A DNA stretch of 64,000 nt from G963665005 sp963665005 (GCA_963665005.2 CAXXTQ010000001.1:930001-994000); one strand, 5' to 3'; positions 7,501 to 16,367 are shown, numbered from the stretch's first letter. Notes: generated by a model from the letters alone, not told the origin. Program-made: numbers and translations.

Positions 7501-9588
7501 TTAATAATTCACTATCAGTACTTCTCTTGTTTTAGCACCTTTATCTTTTATCTGATAGTTAGAATTTTTATAATTATAAGCTAAATCAACAATTCGATAC
7601 ATTTCTTTATTTCTGTTAATCCAATTTAATAAAATTCTATTAGTAAACCCTTTGCTTTCCAAGACATTGGAAAGAGCAAACCTTATATTTCTTTTGTTTA
7701 ATTTATCAAGCAAATTATATAAGGCTTTTTCTTTTTCGGCTGTCCATCCTCCTTGCTCATTGTATGTTGCACACGTAATTAAATAAGGAGGGTCAACATA
7801 TAGAAAACTATCTTCATCAAGTAAATCAAAATTAAATTGTAAAAAATCATTATTGGTAAATTTAAAATTGCTAATTTTTAAATTATCAATGAAATTTGAT
7901 AAATTGATAGCCATTTTATCATTAAAATCTCTTTTTCCTACAGGTAAATTAAATTCTCCATTCTTATTAAAACGAATTTGATTATTAAATGAATATATTA
8001 TTAAAACATATAACATAATGTAATAATAATAATCTTTATTTTTATTTTTATTTTTATTAAAATCATTTCTAAGATTTATATATTTCTCTTTATTATAATT
8101 CGCAAGCCCGTCTGAGCTATTACAATTATAGTATTTATATCCAAAACTACTAGAAAGGGATAATTCATATTTATTAATCAAACTATTTATCATCTCAAAT
8201 GTCACTTTTTTATCTAAATTTTGGAAGGTATTAAAAATATTAATTATATTTGTATTAATATCATTAAAAACCACTTTTTTTGCATTAACATTTAGTCCTA
8301 CATCACATCCCCCACAAAACAAATCAATAAAAGTATTAATGTTTTTCGGAAAATGAGGTAATATCTGGGGCAGTAGTTTAAACTTACCGCCTGTATAGTT
8401 TAGAGGTGATTTTATAATATTTTTTTGATTATAAAAACTTTTGCATAGGAATAATCTTTCTTGATTCTTTTTTATATTAGATTTTCCAGTTGTAAATGCC
8501 TTGTAATCTTTTGAATAAACAGTTACCTCTCCCTTTTTTTCAAGTATTCGAAGAATATCCTTATCCTTAATTTTTGCGTTTGAACGATCATTTCCCTTAG
8601 TAGCCATATTATTATATGAAATTAAAATATATTTTGACTTTACTTTTTCAATCAACTCCTCAAATGCTTTAGTTGCCTTTTTAGTACAATAATCGCTTTT
8701 TAAATTTGTTCTGTCCATCTTTCTAGCTATCCCGCTTACTTTTGGTTTCTCCCATCTAGCAACATTTTCTAAAAGGTGATAGGCATCGCAATATTGACGT
8801 GAATTATAAGGAGGGTCTATATATACTAAATCAGCCTCGATTTTTTTCAAAAGAAGATTAGCGTCCATATTGTAAATCTGATTATTTCTATCAAGATTTT
8901 CATCTGGTATTGGAACTCTTAGTTCAAGAGACTTCTCATATTTAGCATTTTTTCTATATGCGTCATAATGACCGCATGTATTTGCAATTTTATCCATCCC
9001 ATATAATAAAGATGTAATTAGTAAAGCTCTTTCTCTTTCATTAATTTCATTTGAATTATATAATTTCTCTATATTTTCTCGTACATAACCTATTTTACTA
9101 CAATCTTTTTTACTGAAAAAAGTATTTGAAAAATTTTTGGTCATATAATTTTCTTCATCAATTTGCATGTTATTATAAAATAACAAATATTTAATTATTT
9201 TTTCCTTTGAATATTTTTGAGAACTAAACCAAGCTATATGACAAATATAGTTACTGTACATTAAATCATTTACAATCAGTTTTTTATCTATAAATGCGGA
9301 GGCAACAGCACCAGTCCCAGCGAAAACATCTGCAACACTATTTATTCCTTCGCATTCTTTTGCAACAATTTCTTTAATAAAATCAAGTAGCTTATATTTA
9401 TTGCCTAAATATCTTCTATTATTAATTTTTGTTGTTTTATATATTAAACCTTCTTTTAAATTAATATGAGGGTATGTTTTATAATTACCTGTAATTTTAA
9501 TATCCCAGTATAATTGTCCATCCTTATTAAGTGTATGAGATATTTCTTGATTTGTTACTTTAGTTGTAATTGCAATGCTTGATGTCAT
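7501..9588 (-). CDS. Fused double-domain N6-adenine DNA methyltransferase of a type IIS system
   Basis: 695 aa containing two complete Dam-like methyltransferase units. The first (about residues 55-390) has the SAM motif 'VADVFAGTGAVASAF' and 'YIDPPYNSRQY' near residue 255. The second (about 395-695) begins with 'NYTGGKFKLLPQI', then 'FIDLFCGGCDVG' and 'YVDPPYLI' near residue 598. Each DPPY unit would methylate adenine on one strand of an asymmetric site, as in the fused M.FokI enzyme. This fits the type IIS endonuclease encoded immediately downstream. The ATG has GGAGA 7 nt upstream. The gene is very AT-rich with poly-Asn/Lys runs, a sign of acquisition from a low-GC source. No controller (C) protein gene is visible. 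Confidence 0.92.
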   Translation of the reverse strand: MTSSIAITTKVTNQEISHTLNKDGQLYWDIKITGNYKTYPHINLKEGLIYKTTKINNRRYLGNKYKLLDFIKEIVAKECEGINSVADVFAGTGAVASAFIDKKLIVNDLMYSNYICHIAWFSSQKYSKEKIIKYLLFYNNMQIDEENYMTKNFSNTFFSKKDCSKIGYVRENIEKLYNSNEINERERALLITSLLYGMDKIANTCGHYDAYRKNAKYEKSLELRVPIPDENLDRNNQIYNMDANLLLKKIEADLVYIDPPYNSRQYCDAYHLLENVARWEKPKVSGIARKMDRTNLKSDYCTKKATKAFEELIEKVKSKYILISYNNMATKGNDRSNAKIKDKDILRILEKKGEVTVYSKDYKAFTTGKSNIKKNQERLFLCKSFYNQKNIIKSPLNYTGGKFKLLPQILPHFPKNINTFIDLFCGGCDVGLNVNAKKVVFNDINTNIINIFNTFQNLDKKVTFEMINSLINKYELSLSSSFGYKYYNCNSSDGLANYNKEKYINLRNDFNKNKNKNKDYYYYIMLYVLIIYSFNNQIRFNKNGEFNLPVGKRDFNDKMAINLSNFIDNLKISNFKFTNNDFLQFNFDLLDEDSFLYVDPPYLITCATYNEQGGWTAEKEKALYNLLDKLNKRNIRFALSNVLESKGFTNRILLNWINRNKEMYRIVDLAYNYKNSNYQIKDKGAKTREVLIVNY

Positions 9589-9904
9589 CCAATTATCTCC
9601 TAATTATTTATAAAATATTATAACATATGAAGTGTACTTTATATACCCCTTTAGAAGGAACTCATTAATTTTAAAATATGTAGCCGGTTCTTCGAAAATA
9701 TTCATATTCTTCCTGAAAATACATGTAATTTACTAATATATTGCCAATATATAGCGATCATAATAAAAAATTGCAAATTTTTGCAGGGGATTGACGTATT
9801 ATTGTGGAAGTTATACAATACAAGAGAAAAATACAAGAACGTGCTACATAATAGATAAAGGGTACGTTTACAATTGCCAAATCAAGTGTGAGGTGAGATG
9901 GCGA

Positions 9905-12556
9905 GTGAAGAAAAATAACGCATTAAAAAGAATAATCGTTATTCTGATTGTGGTTGCCATGATAACCGCAATTATTGCCGCATATGCAGCAAATACAAAG
10001 GCGGCGGATCAGTCTATAATAAAGGTTAAACTTTCTGTGGGTACACCCGGTGAGTTTAGCTTTTCTTTATATGGAAACTATACTGTAGAAGAGAATACGA
10101 GCGTAAACCTTTCTACAGGTGCGTATTGCGTGAAAGTAAACGGAAGTACTCTCAATCTTTACTGCGGTACGAATGTTGTGCATTCGGGAACGACTATCAC
10201 TGTAAAAGAAAAAGCGCCTTTTGAGGGCAAGTATAACTATGCCACAATAAAGACAACCGAACACGGCACGAATACGTATCGCGGTGATGTGCGCTTTCGG
10301 CTTGACGGAAGCCATATAGATGTTATCAACCTTGTTTATTTAGAATATTATCTTTACGGAGTAGTACCGCACGAGATGAGCAATTCCTGGCCGCTCGAAG
10401 CGCTTAAAGCGCAAGCCGTTGCCGCCCGAACGTATGCAGTAAGGTACATGGGCGGGTCAAGCTATGACGTAGTCGATACCGCCGCGAACCAGGTTTATCA
10501 TGGTTACGACGCGTCTTACACAAACGCGATAAGAGCAGTAAACGAAACGGCAAAGACGGTGCTCGCCTGCAACGGTGCGCTTGTGCCCACTTACTACGCT
10601 GCGTCTAACGGCGGGTATGTGGATATTCCACAGCATGTTTGGTCGGCCAGTGCTAAGGTAATGCCTTATCATGTAATAAAAAAAGACCCATACGATACAC
10701 AGAATGCATGGAGCCTTCAGGAAGTGCTTATTTTCCCCAAGGCGATAACGGACACAAATTGCATTAAATATCAATACTCCAGCAGCGGAGAGATGGTTAA
10801 CGGCACGGGAAGCGAGAGCGCGAACGCGCAGAGGTATCTAAAAATATCCGCGCTTTCTGCTGTTGCTGCAAAAGGATATATCGCTTCTGTTTCTGGGGAT
10901 GTTGAGATAGTCGGAATAAACAGTATCAAGGCGCATACATACGAGGGGCATCACGGGGATGTTCTGGATTATAACGGAGAAAACGCTTGTATATGCTTTG
11001 TAAATGCTGATATAAATATGACCGTTCTGGCTTACAGAAAAGCGACGCCCGAAGAAGAAGATGCGACGGGAGAGTCGCTCGTAAGAGAAGAGGTAACGGC
11101 GCAGTTTACTATAGACATGCACCAGTTTGATAAATCGGGAGGCAGTTACCAGGCTTTTAACAAATCAAGTTTAAGGCTGTTTGTAGTCGAAGAAACGGAC
11201 ACAGGATGGAATCTTTATCACAGAAGATACGGGCACGGCATAGGCATGAGCCAGCGAAGCGCTCAGACGAGGGCAAAAGCGGGGCAGACTTATACGGAAA
11301 TACTTTCATTTTATTATCCTAACACTAACTTTCAAACGCTCAATATTTCTGCGCCCGATTTAGGAGAGGCTCCGCCCGACACGGGTAATTCGAACGCACA
11401 GATTATCAACTGCGTAAGTTATGTAAACGTCAGAGGCACACCAAATACAGATTATGCGCCGGTAGGAAAGGCGTTGTTCGGAGAAAGAATTTTTGTTACA
11501 CAGCCAAATGTGGTTTCGGGATGGCATAAGATAGATTTTGGCGGCGTAGATGCTTATATTTACGCATACTATGTACTTTTAGACCCCGCTTCTACACCAA
11601 CGCCGGCAGTAACACCAACGCCTACTACAACGGCTGCACCAACGCCTACACCGACTGCGACAGCGACTGCGACAGCGGCGCCTACGCCGACTGTTGCTCC
11701 GACAGAGTCGCCAACATCGACTGTGCCCGAGATAGTAAAGACTGGTGCTGTTTGGGTCAATGTACTTAACATACGAAGCGGCGCGGGAACATCGCACAGC
11801 AAACTAGGCAGATTTACAAAAGGCGACAAGGTAAACGTTGTAGAAGTTGAGCCGGTTGCCGATTGGCATAAGATATGGTACAACAATCAGATAGCTTATG
11901 TGTACGCTGATTTTGTCACTCTTAGCAGCGCGCCTGCGGAAGTTCAGACTACGGGTACTATCACGGCGTCCGTTTTGAATATAAGAAGCGGGCCTTCAAC
12001 TTCAGACAGCAAGCTCGGCAGATTCGGCAAAGGCGATAAGGTTGATATCACTAAATTGAATTACTCTGCAAACTGGCATCAGATATTATATAAGGGAAGC
12101 CTTGCTTACGTGCATGCCGATTATGTAAACGTATCGGGAAGCACGGGCGGCTCAGGAAGCACGGGCGGTTCGGGTTCTGCCGTTTATGCGAGTGTTAATG
12201 CGAGCGCACTAAATTTCAGGGAATCGGGCAGCCTTGGCGCCGGTATAATAGATACTTTGAAAAGAAATGACGTTGTGCAGGTTTTAGAAAAAGGAACTAC
12301 ATGGCACAAAGTAAAATACGGCGGCAAACAAGGATATATGTATGCGCAATATTTGAAAATTTCTTCCGCCGTTTACGGTAAAGTTACGGGCAGCGTCCTG
12401 AATATACGAAGCGGGGCTTCTACTTCAACTACCATACTTGACCGTTTAAAAAGAAATGATGTTGTTGAGATTGTTGAAAAAGGCGGGTCGTGGCATAAGA
12501 TACGATATAAATCTTCATTTGCGTATGTTTATGCGGCTTATATAAAAATTCAATAG
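9905..12556 (+). CDS. Secreted SpoIID/LytB-domain protein with five SH3b repeats
   Basis: I start it at GTG 9905 because AGGTGAG lies just before it and the sequence from there is a typical signal or anchor (KKNN then a hydrophobic run). The longer reading frame to 9791 has no such signal. The 883-aa product has a SpoIID/LytB domain at about residues 110-475, with 'LEYYLYGVVPHEMSNSW' and 'LKAQAVAARTYA' and the later 'GHGIGMSQRSAQTRA'. This domain is a lytic transglycosylase acting on peptidoglycan glycan strands. Then come SH3b modules at about 497-560, 612-673, 682-742, 758-819 and 821-882, the first and second separated by a Thr/Pro/Ala linker. SH3b modules bind the cell wall. It differs from canonical SpoIID by this long C-terminus, so it may serve vegetative wall turnover rather than engulfment. 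Confidence 0.9.
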   Translation: MKKNNALKRIIVILIVVAMITAIIAAYAANTKAADQSIIKVKLSVGTPGEFSFSLYGNYTVEENTSVNLSTGAYCVKVNGSTLNLYCGTNVVHSGTTITVKEKAPFEGKYNYATIKTTEHGTNTYRGDVRFRLDGSHIDVINLVYLEYYLYGVVPHEMSNSWPLEALKAQAVAARTYAVRYMGGSSYDVVDTAANQVYHGYDASYTNAIRAVNETAKTVLACNGALVPTYYAASNGGYVDIPQHVWSASAKVMPYHVIKKDPYDTQNAWSLQEVLIFPKAITDTNCIKYQYSSSGEMVNGTGSESANAQRYLKISALSAVAAKGYIASVSGDVEIVGINSIKAHTYEGHHGDVLDYNGENACICFVNADINMTVLAYRKATPEEEDATGESLVREEVTAQFTIDMHQFDKSGGSYQAFNKSSLRLFVVEETDTGWNLYHRRYGHGIGMSQRSAQTRAKAGQTYTEILSFYYPNTNFQTLNISAPDLGEAPPDTGNSNAQIINCVSYVNVRGTPNTDYAPVGKALFGERIFVTQPNVVSGWHKIDFGGVDAYIYAYYVLLDPASTPTPAVTPTPTTTAAPTPTPTATATATAAPTPTVAPTESPTSTVPEIVKTGAVWVNVLNIRSGAGTSHSKLGRFTKGDKVNVVEVEPVADWHKIWYNNQIAYVYADFVTLSSAPAEVQTTGTITASVLNIRSGPSTSDSKLGRFGKGDKVDITKLNYSANWHQILYKGSLAYVHADYVNVSGSTGGSGSTGGSGSAVYASVNASALNFRESGSLGAGIIDTLKRNDVVQVLEKGTTWHKVKYGGKQGYMYAQYLKISSAVYGKVTGSVLNIRSGASTSTTILDRLKRNDVVEIVEKGGSWHKIRYKSSFAYVYAAYIKIQ

Positions 12557-12570
12557 AAGAAATATTTTCT

Positions 12571-12597
12571 GAGGCGCTATCGTAGCGTCTCTTTTTT
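12571..12597 (+). terminator. Terminator of the SpoIID-SH3 gene
   Basis: GAGGCGCTA and TAGCGTCTC pair (one G-U) around a TCG loop and are followed by six Ts. Confidence 0.85.
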
Positions 12598-12623
12598 ATG
12601 CCTAATAAACTCAAAGTTATATT

Positions 12624-12840
12624 TTATCCACAACGGAGATTGCCCGGGCATAAGTGATATATAAGAGCAATGTAAAAAGTGATAAACAAAGTATGGCTCG
12701 CCATAACAAAATAGACAGTGTATTGAGTATGCCTGCCCTATATATTGTGCAGGGCAAGGTTGAGGTTAGCAGAATTAAAGAAGCAGAAGTTCGGGTTATC
12801 CACCATTTAGTATCGGTTATCCACAGGTATTGGTGGATAA
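12624..12840. other. DnaA-box cluster in a 400-bp non-coding stretch
   Basis: The gap 12598-12914 has no convincing gene. It contains two perfect DnaA boxes TTATCCACA (12624-12632 and 12817-12825, plus strand) and two TTATCCACC variants (12796-12804 plus, 12832-12840 minus). The last three are packed in 45 bp, with the final two facing each other. A very AT-rich segment (12846-12900) follows. No dnaA, dnaN or other replication gene is nearby, so a DnaA-titrating or regulatory site is more likely than an origin. Confidence 0.6.
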
Positions 12841-12914
12841 CTCGGTGTTTTTTAAATAAATTTATAAATATACTCTTTTTTGCATACCACAATATATTAT
12901 GTAAACGCAATGTA

Positions 12915-12945
12915 AAAAAGCGGCGTTTTTTAAAACGCCGCTTTA
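12915..12945 (-). terminator. Terminator of the surface protein gene at 12965-14599
   Basis: A perfect 13-bp stem (AAAGCGGCGTTTT and AAAACGCCGCTTT, 12918-12944) with A/T-rich flanks lies just past the stop codon. Confidence 0.85.
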
Positions 12946-12964
12946 AAAGCTTTACTGCTTATTT

Positions 12965-14599
12965 TTAAAAATTATTTCTGTCTCTGTAATTTTTAGAGCC
13001 CGGTGATTTTCTTTTTTTAGAAGATTTCTTATAGCCTCCGGACGGTTTTCTCTTTGATGACATCTTAGCGGCAGAAGTTTTCTTTGGAGCCTGCCCCTTT
13101 TTCCAGAGAACAATAAGAGCAATGCCGACGCCTATGATAAGTACGACAAGCACAATGGCAATTATTGCCCAAATTCCCAGAGAACCAAAAGCACCTTTAG
13201 TATCGGTAAGCTCGAAACCGGAAGGCATGGGTGTAACTTCTGCGGCGTCTTCAAATTCGGTAGGTTCAACTGTTGAGTTAATCGTTACAGTTATCGGCTC
13301 GGCATTGATTGTATAAGCTTTTCCGTCTCTGTCTTTTACGGTAAGGACAAACTGATAACTAGTTGTATCGTTTATATCAGCTGTCCAGTTTATATTTTCT
13401 TTTGCGCCGGGAGCCATTGACGAAGCGCTGAAAACATTGCCCAGGCTCTCTTCGTCTACGCTTATATCGGTAAGGCTATATTCCGAAGCGTTAGATATAT
13501 ATCCGCTGAAGTTTATTGTTCCCGCAGACGTAAGCTGTGGACGGTCAACATTCATTACAAGTTTCAGTTTAGCGTTAAGGCTGTTTGGGTCTACAGGCAG
13601 CTCTATCATTATTGTGTTGGAGCTTACCGATTTCATCTCGCCGTAATGGTCTTTTAAAGTTATAGTAAATTTAACTTCTGTTGACACCTCAAAAGACATG
13701 GTATAATCTTCTTCATATTCTTTGTTCGGGTCTAATTTGCTTGTGGAAAAGTCCTTTTCTTCGCCGTTCATTGTGACTTTTACGTCGGTATATGGTACAT
13801 TTCCTTCGTTTTTCACCTTCAGAGTAAACGTGACATCTTCGCCCGCCTCGGGGTTTTTATTATTTACGGTAAGAACAGGTACAACTTTTCTCGATGTCAG
13901 CGTTATTTCAATAGGGTCAAGAGCATATTCGGGCTGCGCTGCGCCGCCCGAAGTGTATGAAATTTTTGGCTCTATTGTCATTGCGGCAGTTACTTTATGC
14001 TTATATTCAAACGTATGGCTTTGGCTCGCCGAGAGAGAAAAAGCAGTGTTTAACGCCTGTCCGCTGTTAAGATTAGGCGCCTTTACCACGATATCATCAA
14101 GAGTGGCCTCGCCCTGGTTTTCTACGGTAAATTTAATCGTGACAGTGTCGCCCGCATCTACATTAGTATGAGGTATCGTTCTTGAACCGGCAATCTTTAT
14201 AGACAGCACTTTTTTATCTATAGTAACTGAATCTGTGCCGCCTTCGGTCTGCGGAAGAGTTGCGGTAGTATATTTTACTACAAAGTTAATCGGATTTCCG
14301 AGCATGCTATCGGTAACGTCGAGATCAAAGGTTACTTCTTTTACACCTCCTGCCGCTAAAGGCGCTCCGTCAAAATCATAGCATACATGCCCGCCGTTTA
14401 GCACAGCATAGCTTGTAAGTAGTTCTCCGCTGTTATTTACAACAGTAGCGGTAAACTCAACAGACCCGCCCTGCGTCATCTCGGTAACGTCCGTCTCTAC
14501 GCTAAGGTCAACATCTGCCGCAAGAGCAACGCTGCCGAACGAAAATACGACTGACAGCAAAAGCGCGGCTATTAAAAATATAGATATATGCTTTCTCAA
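12965..14599 (-). CDS. Cell-surface protein with tandem Ig-like (CARDB/NEW3-type) repeats and C-terminal anchor
   Basis: 544 aa. The start is TTG at 14599: GGAGG sits 8 nt upstream and the product then begins directly with a signal peptide (hydrophobic core, 'SVALAA' cleavage region near residue 27). Three or four beta-sandwich repeats follow, each with 'GDTVTIKFTVENQGEATL'-like or 'GEDVTFTLKVKNEGNVP'-like signatures, as in CARDB and related extracellular domains. Near residue 470 there is one transmembrane helix, then a 50-residue cytosolic tail that is very rich in Lys, Ser and Arg. Domain order implies an exported protein held in the membrane by its C-terminus. No enzymatic motif is seen. 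Its ligand or partner is unknown. Confidence 0.8.
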   Translation of the reverse strand: MRKHISIFLIAALLLSVVFSFGSVALAADVDLSVETDVTEMTQGGSVEFTATVVNNSGELLTSYAVLNGGHVCYDFDGAPLAAGGVKEVTFDLDVTDSMLGNPINFVVKYTTATLPQTEGGTDSVTIDKKVLSIKIAGSRTIPHTNVDAGDTVTIKFTVENQGEATLDDIVVKAPNLNSGQALNTAFSLSASQSHTFEYKHKVTAAMTIEPKISYTSGGAAQPEYALDPIEITLTSRKVVPVLTVNNKNPEAGEDVTFTLKVKNEGNVPYTDVKVTMNGEEKDFSTSKLDPNKEYEEDYTMSFEVSTEVKFTITLKDHYGEMKSVSSNTIMIELPVDPNSLNAKLKLVMNVDRPQLTSAGTINFSGYISNASEYSLTDISVDEESLGNVFSASSMAPGAKENINWTADINDTTSYQFVLTVKDRDGKAYTINAEPITVTINSTVEPTEFEDAAEVTPMPSGFELTDTKGAFGSLGIWAIIAIVLVVLIIGVGIALIVLWKKGQAPKKTSAAKMSSKRKPSGGYKKSSKKRKSPGSKNYRDRNNF

Positions 14600-14756
14600 A
14601 ATTGTTTCCTCCTTATTATCAAACGCATATTATTTCTCCAAATTACACACGCCGTAATTCTATAGCAAATACTGCAAAAAGTCAATTGAAGACAGCTGTT
14701 TCTTGATTCTTTACAAGCTGTTAACATATTAATCTTTTTTATATAAATAAACAGAC

Positions 14757-14785
14757 AAAAACCGGCAAAAAAGCCGGCTTTTGCG
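14757..14785 (-). terminator. Terminator of the solute-binding protein gene
   Basis: CCGGC/GCCGG stem (14762-14777) around an A/T loop, with a T-run on the minus strand, about 26 nt past the stop codon. Confidence 0.75.
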
Positions 14786-14810
14786 GTTGCATTTTTCTTG
14801 TTTTGTTTGG

Positions 14811-15764
14811 TTACGGCATATAATAGAAGCTTTCGTCAGGAAGCGCGCCGCCTATAGATGCCGGGTCGCTTTCGAACATAACCCTGAAATATTCCTCTAA
14901 TATGTTTTTGTTTTCCTGCCCTGTGATAAACGATATCGCGCATCTGGGAATAGCAGTTTCCGCGATTTTGGCAGAAGGTATTATTTTTTGGTCGGCGATC
15001 TCAAGAGCGGCGTTTTGAGTATCTGTTACCACGAACTCTACCGATTCGCTGTAGTCGGCAATGAGCTTGTTCATAGCCTCTTTATTTTCCGCAAGTTCTT
15101 TGCTTACGACAGTAACGCCCATGGGTATGCCGGCGTCCTCTCCGTATATCTTCTTCCATTCTTCGTTTAAATCGACCGCAACATTTATATCTTTACTTTT
15201 CGCCGTTACCACAGAAACAAAAGGCTCGGGAAGCATGGCTATAGTAACTTCGCCCGCCGCCATGGCGTTCGCGAGGTCTGCGTGCGCGCCCATATATTTT
15301 ACCGTGACGTCTTCAAGGCCGTTTTTCTCAAGTATATTATTCAGCACATATTCGGGAGATGCTCCCTGCCCGGTCGCGTATATAGTCTTTCCGGCAAGGT
15401 CAGCAATGCTTTTTATGCTGTCACCGTTTTCAAGAATATAAAGAACGCCCATAGTATTTACGGCAACCACGCGTATGCTGCCTTTTGTTTTGTTATAAAG
15501 CACAGCCGCAAGGTTAGAAGGTATAGCCGCTATATCGACTTCGCCGTTTATTATCTTTGGAGTTATCTGGTCGGGCGTTGTCATAAGGCTGACGTTATAA
15601 TCCTCGCTTGAAAACATGCTTATCATTCCCATTCCCGTAGGGCCGGCGAGCGTCGTGACAGATGCCGGAGATTCTTTGCTAATGGTATTTCCTGTTACTG
15701 CGCAAGCTGTAAGCAAGGCAACCATCATTATTATCGCAAGTGCTGTGGAGAATTTTTTTTTCAT
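14811..15764 (-). CDS. ABC transporter substrate-binding lipoprotein, NMT1/SsuA-like
   Basis: Start chosen at ATG 15764, preceded by AAAGGG and opening a clean lipoprotein signal ('MKKKFS', hydrophobic core, lipobox 'LTAC'). The longer frame adds 11 non-conserved residues. The mature part (about 295 aa) looks like a periplasmic-binding fold of the NMT1/SsuA/TauA group: 'GEVDIAAIPSNLAAVLY', 'SIADLAGKTIYATGQGASPEYVL' and 'GEVTIAMLPEPFVSVV' line the ligand cleft in that family. Usual ligands are small organics such as thiamine precursors or sulfonates; this one is not known. No permease or ATPase gene is adjacent, so the receptor must use components encoded elsewhere. It follows the TM1266-like gene by about 80 nt in the same unit. 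Confidence 0.85.
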   Translation of the reverse strand: MKKKFSTALAIIMMVALLTACAVTGNTISKESPASVTTLAGPTGMGMISMFSSEDYNVSLMTTPDQITPKIINGEVDIAAIPSNLAAVLYNKTKGSIRVVAVNTMGVLYILENGDSIKSIADLAGKTIYATGQGASPEYVLNNILEKNGLEDVTVKYMGAHADLANAMAAGEVTIAMLPEPFVSVVTAKSKDINVAVDLNEEWKKIYGEDAGIPMGVTVVSKELAENKEAMNKLIADYSESVEFVVTDTQNAALEIADQKIIPSAKIAETAIPRCAISFITGQENKNILEEYFRVMFESDPASIGGALPDESFYYMP

Positions 15765-15847
15765 TGTATTACCCTTTCTTTGAGCGCTGAGGCTCATTGT
15801 TAAATTTATTTATGCCCGCAAAGCTAATATAAAATTAGTTCCGCTGG

Positions 15848-16099
15848 TCATAGCTGCTTTTTAGATATCGATGTTTTTACCTGAACATCGGGTATAAGGC
15901 CTATTTTACCTGTCAGGCTGTTTATCTCGCCGAGTTCACCGACAAGCGTAATGACTATTACCGTCACATTGTGCTCTGGCATTGGAAGCCCCATGCGCCC
16001 GCGTATTATGCCTTTAAAACCGGAGACCAATGAGTTAAACTCGCTTTGGTCGCGCTCGGCGTTTTCAAGTATTGCGCTTATTACAGCTATCCGTTTCAT
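15848..16099 (-). CDS. TM1266-like iron-only hydrogenase system regulator (putative)
   Basis: 83 aa from ATG 16099, with AGGAGA a few bases upstream; the longer frame has no signal for translation. The sequence 'RIAVISAILEN', 'FKGIIRGRMGLPM', 'TLVGELGEINSLTGKIG' and 'VQVKTSISKK' matches the small TM1266 family, which has a ferredoxin-like fold resembling the C-terminal domain of NikR and lacks a DNA-binding domain. Genes of the family sit near hydrogenase maturation genes in Clostridia and Thermotogae, hence the name; the function is not proven. It is the first gene of a unit with the solute-binding lipoprotein, and its leader RNA carries an apparent attenuator. Confidence 0.85.
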   Translation of the reverse strand: MKRIAVISAILENAERDQSEFNSLVSGFKGIIRGRMGLPMPEHNVTVIVITLVGELGEINSLTGKIGLIPDVQVKTSISKKQL

Positions 16100-16120
16100 A
16101 TATATCTCCTCTCTCCGTAA

Positions 16121-16287
16121 AATCAAAAAACCCGCCGTAAAGGCAGGTTGTAAAATTACATAGTTTAAGCATATTTCAGCTTAGAATTACAACTGCCTTT
16201 CAATTAAGACTAATTATTAGTCTATGTTGTCAGAGCAAGCGTTTTTAATTGCTTGATAAGCAAAAGAAGTATCTAATGCTTATCACA
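16121..16287 (-). ncRNA. Structured leader RNA with terminator/antiterminator (candidate riboswitch or attenuator)
   Basis: Read on the minus strand, the leader starts near 16287 with a hairpin (arms 16277-16285 and 16254-16262), then a small CAAGC/GCTTG hairpin and a perfect 8-bp hairpin (16223-16207). Next comes a long stem pairing AAAGGCAGTTGTAA (16200-16187) with the complementary stretch 16153-16139, which encloses a TAAGC/GCTTA hairpin. The 3' arm of that stem shares CCTGCC (16147-16142) with a competing hairpin to GGCGGG (16136-16131), followed by six Us: an intrinsic terminator 26 nt before the gene's ATG. The two pairings exclude each other, the hallmark of transcription attenuation. 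I do not recognise a known riboswitch class. Confidence 0.6.
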
Positions 16288-16292
16288 TGTGA

Positions 16293-16321
16293 ATAATATC
16301 ACAATGTCTTTAGAAATGCAA
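16293..16321 (-). promoter_or_regulatory. Sigma-A promoter of the leader/TM1266-like unit
   Basis: Minus strand TTGCAT (16321-16316), 17-nt spacer, TATTAT (16298-16293). It predicts a start near 16287, right at the first leader hairpin. Confidence 0.65.
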
Positions 16322-16367
16322 CATATAAATTTTATTTTATAAAAAGATTGCAGCCTTAGCTTATCTC

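Noticed and set aside
11580..11740. Microsatellite-like ACG/CCG-rich stretch as a non-coding repeat
   Set aside because: It is in frame and encodes the Thr/Pro/Ala linker of the SpoIID-SH3 protein.
12600..12900. Possible chromosomal origin (DnaA boxes plus AT-rich stretch)
   Set aside because: No dnaA, dnaN, rpmH or other origin genes flank it, and a similar box pair occurs 28 kb away; a titration or regulatory site is more likely.
12654..12968. 104-codon plus-strand frame in the DnaA-box gap
   Set aside because: It runs through the DnaA boxes and the terminator hairpin, has no RBS, and an unlikely amino-acid composition.
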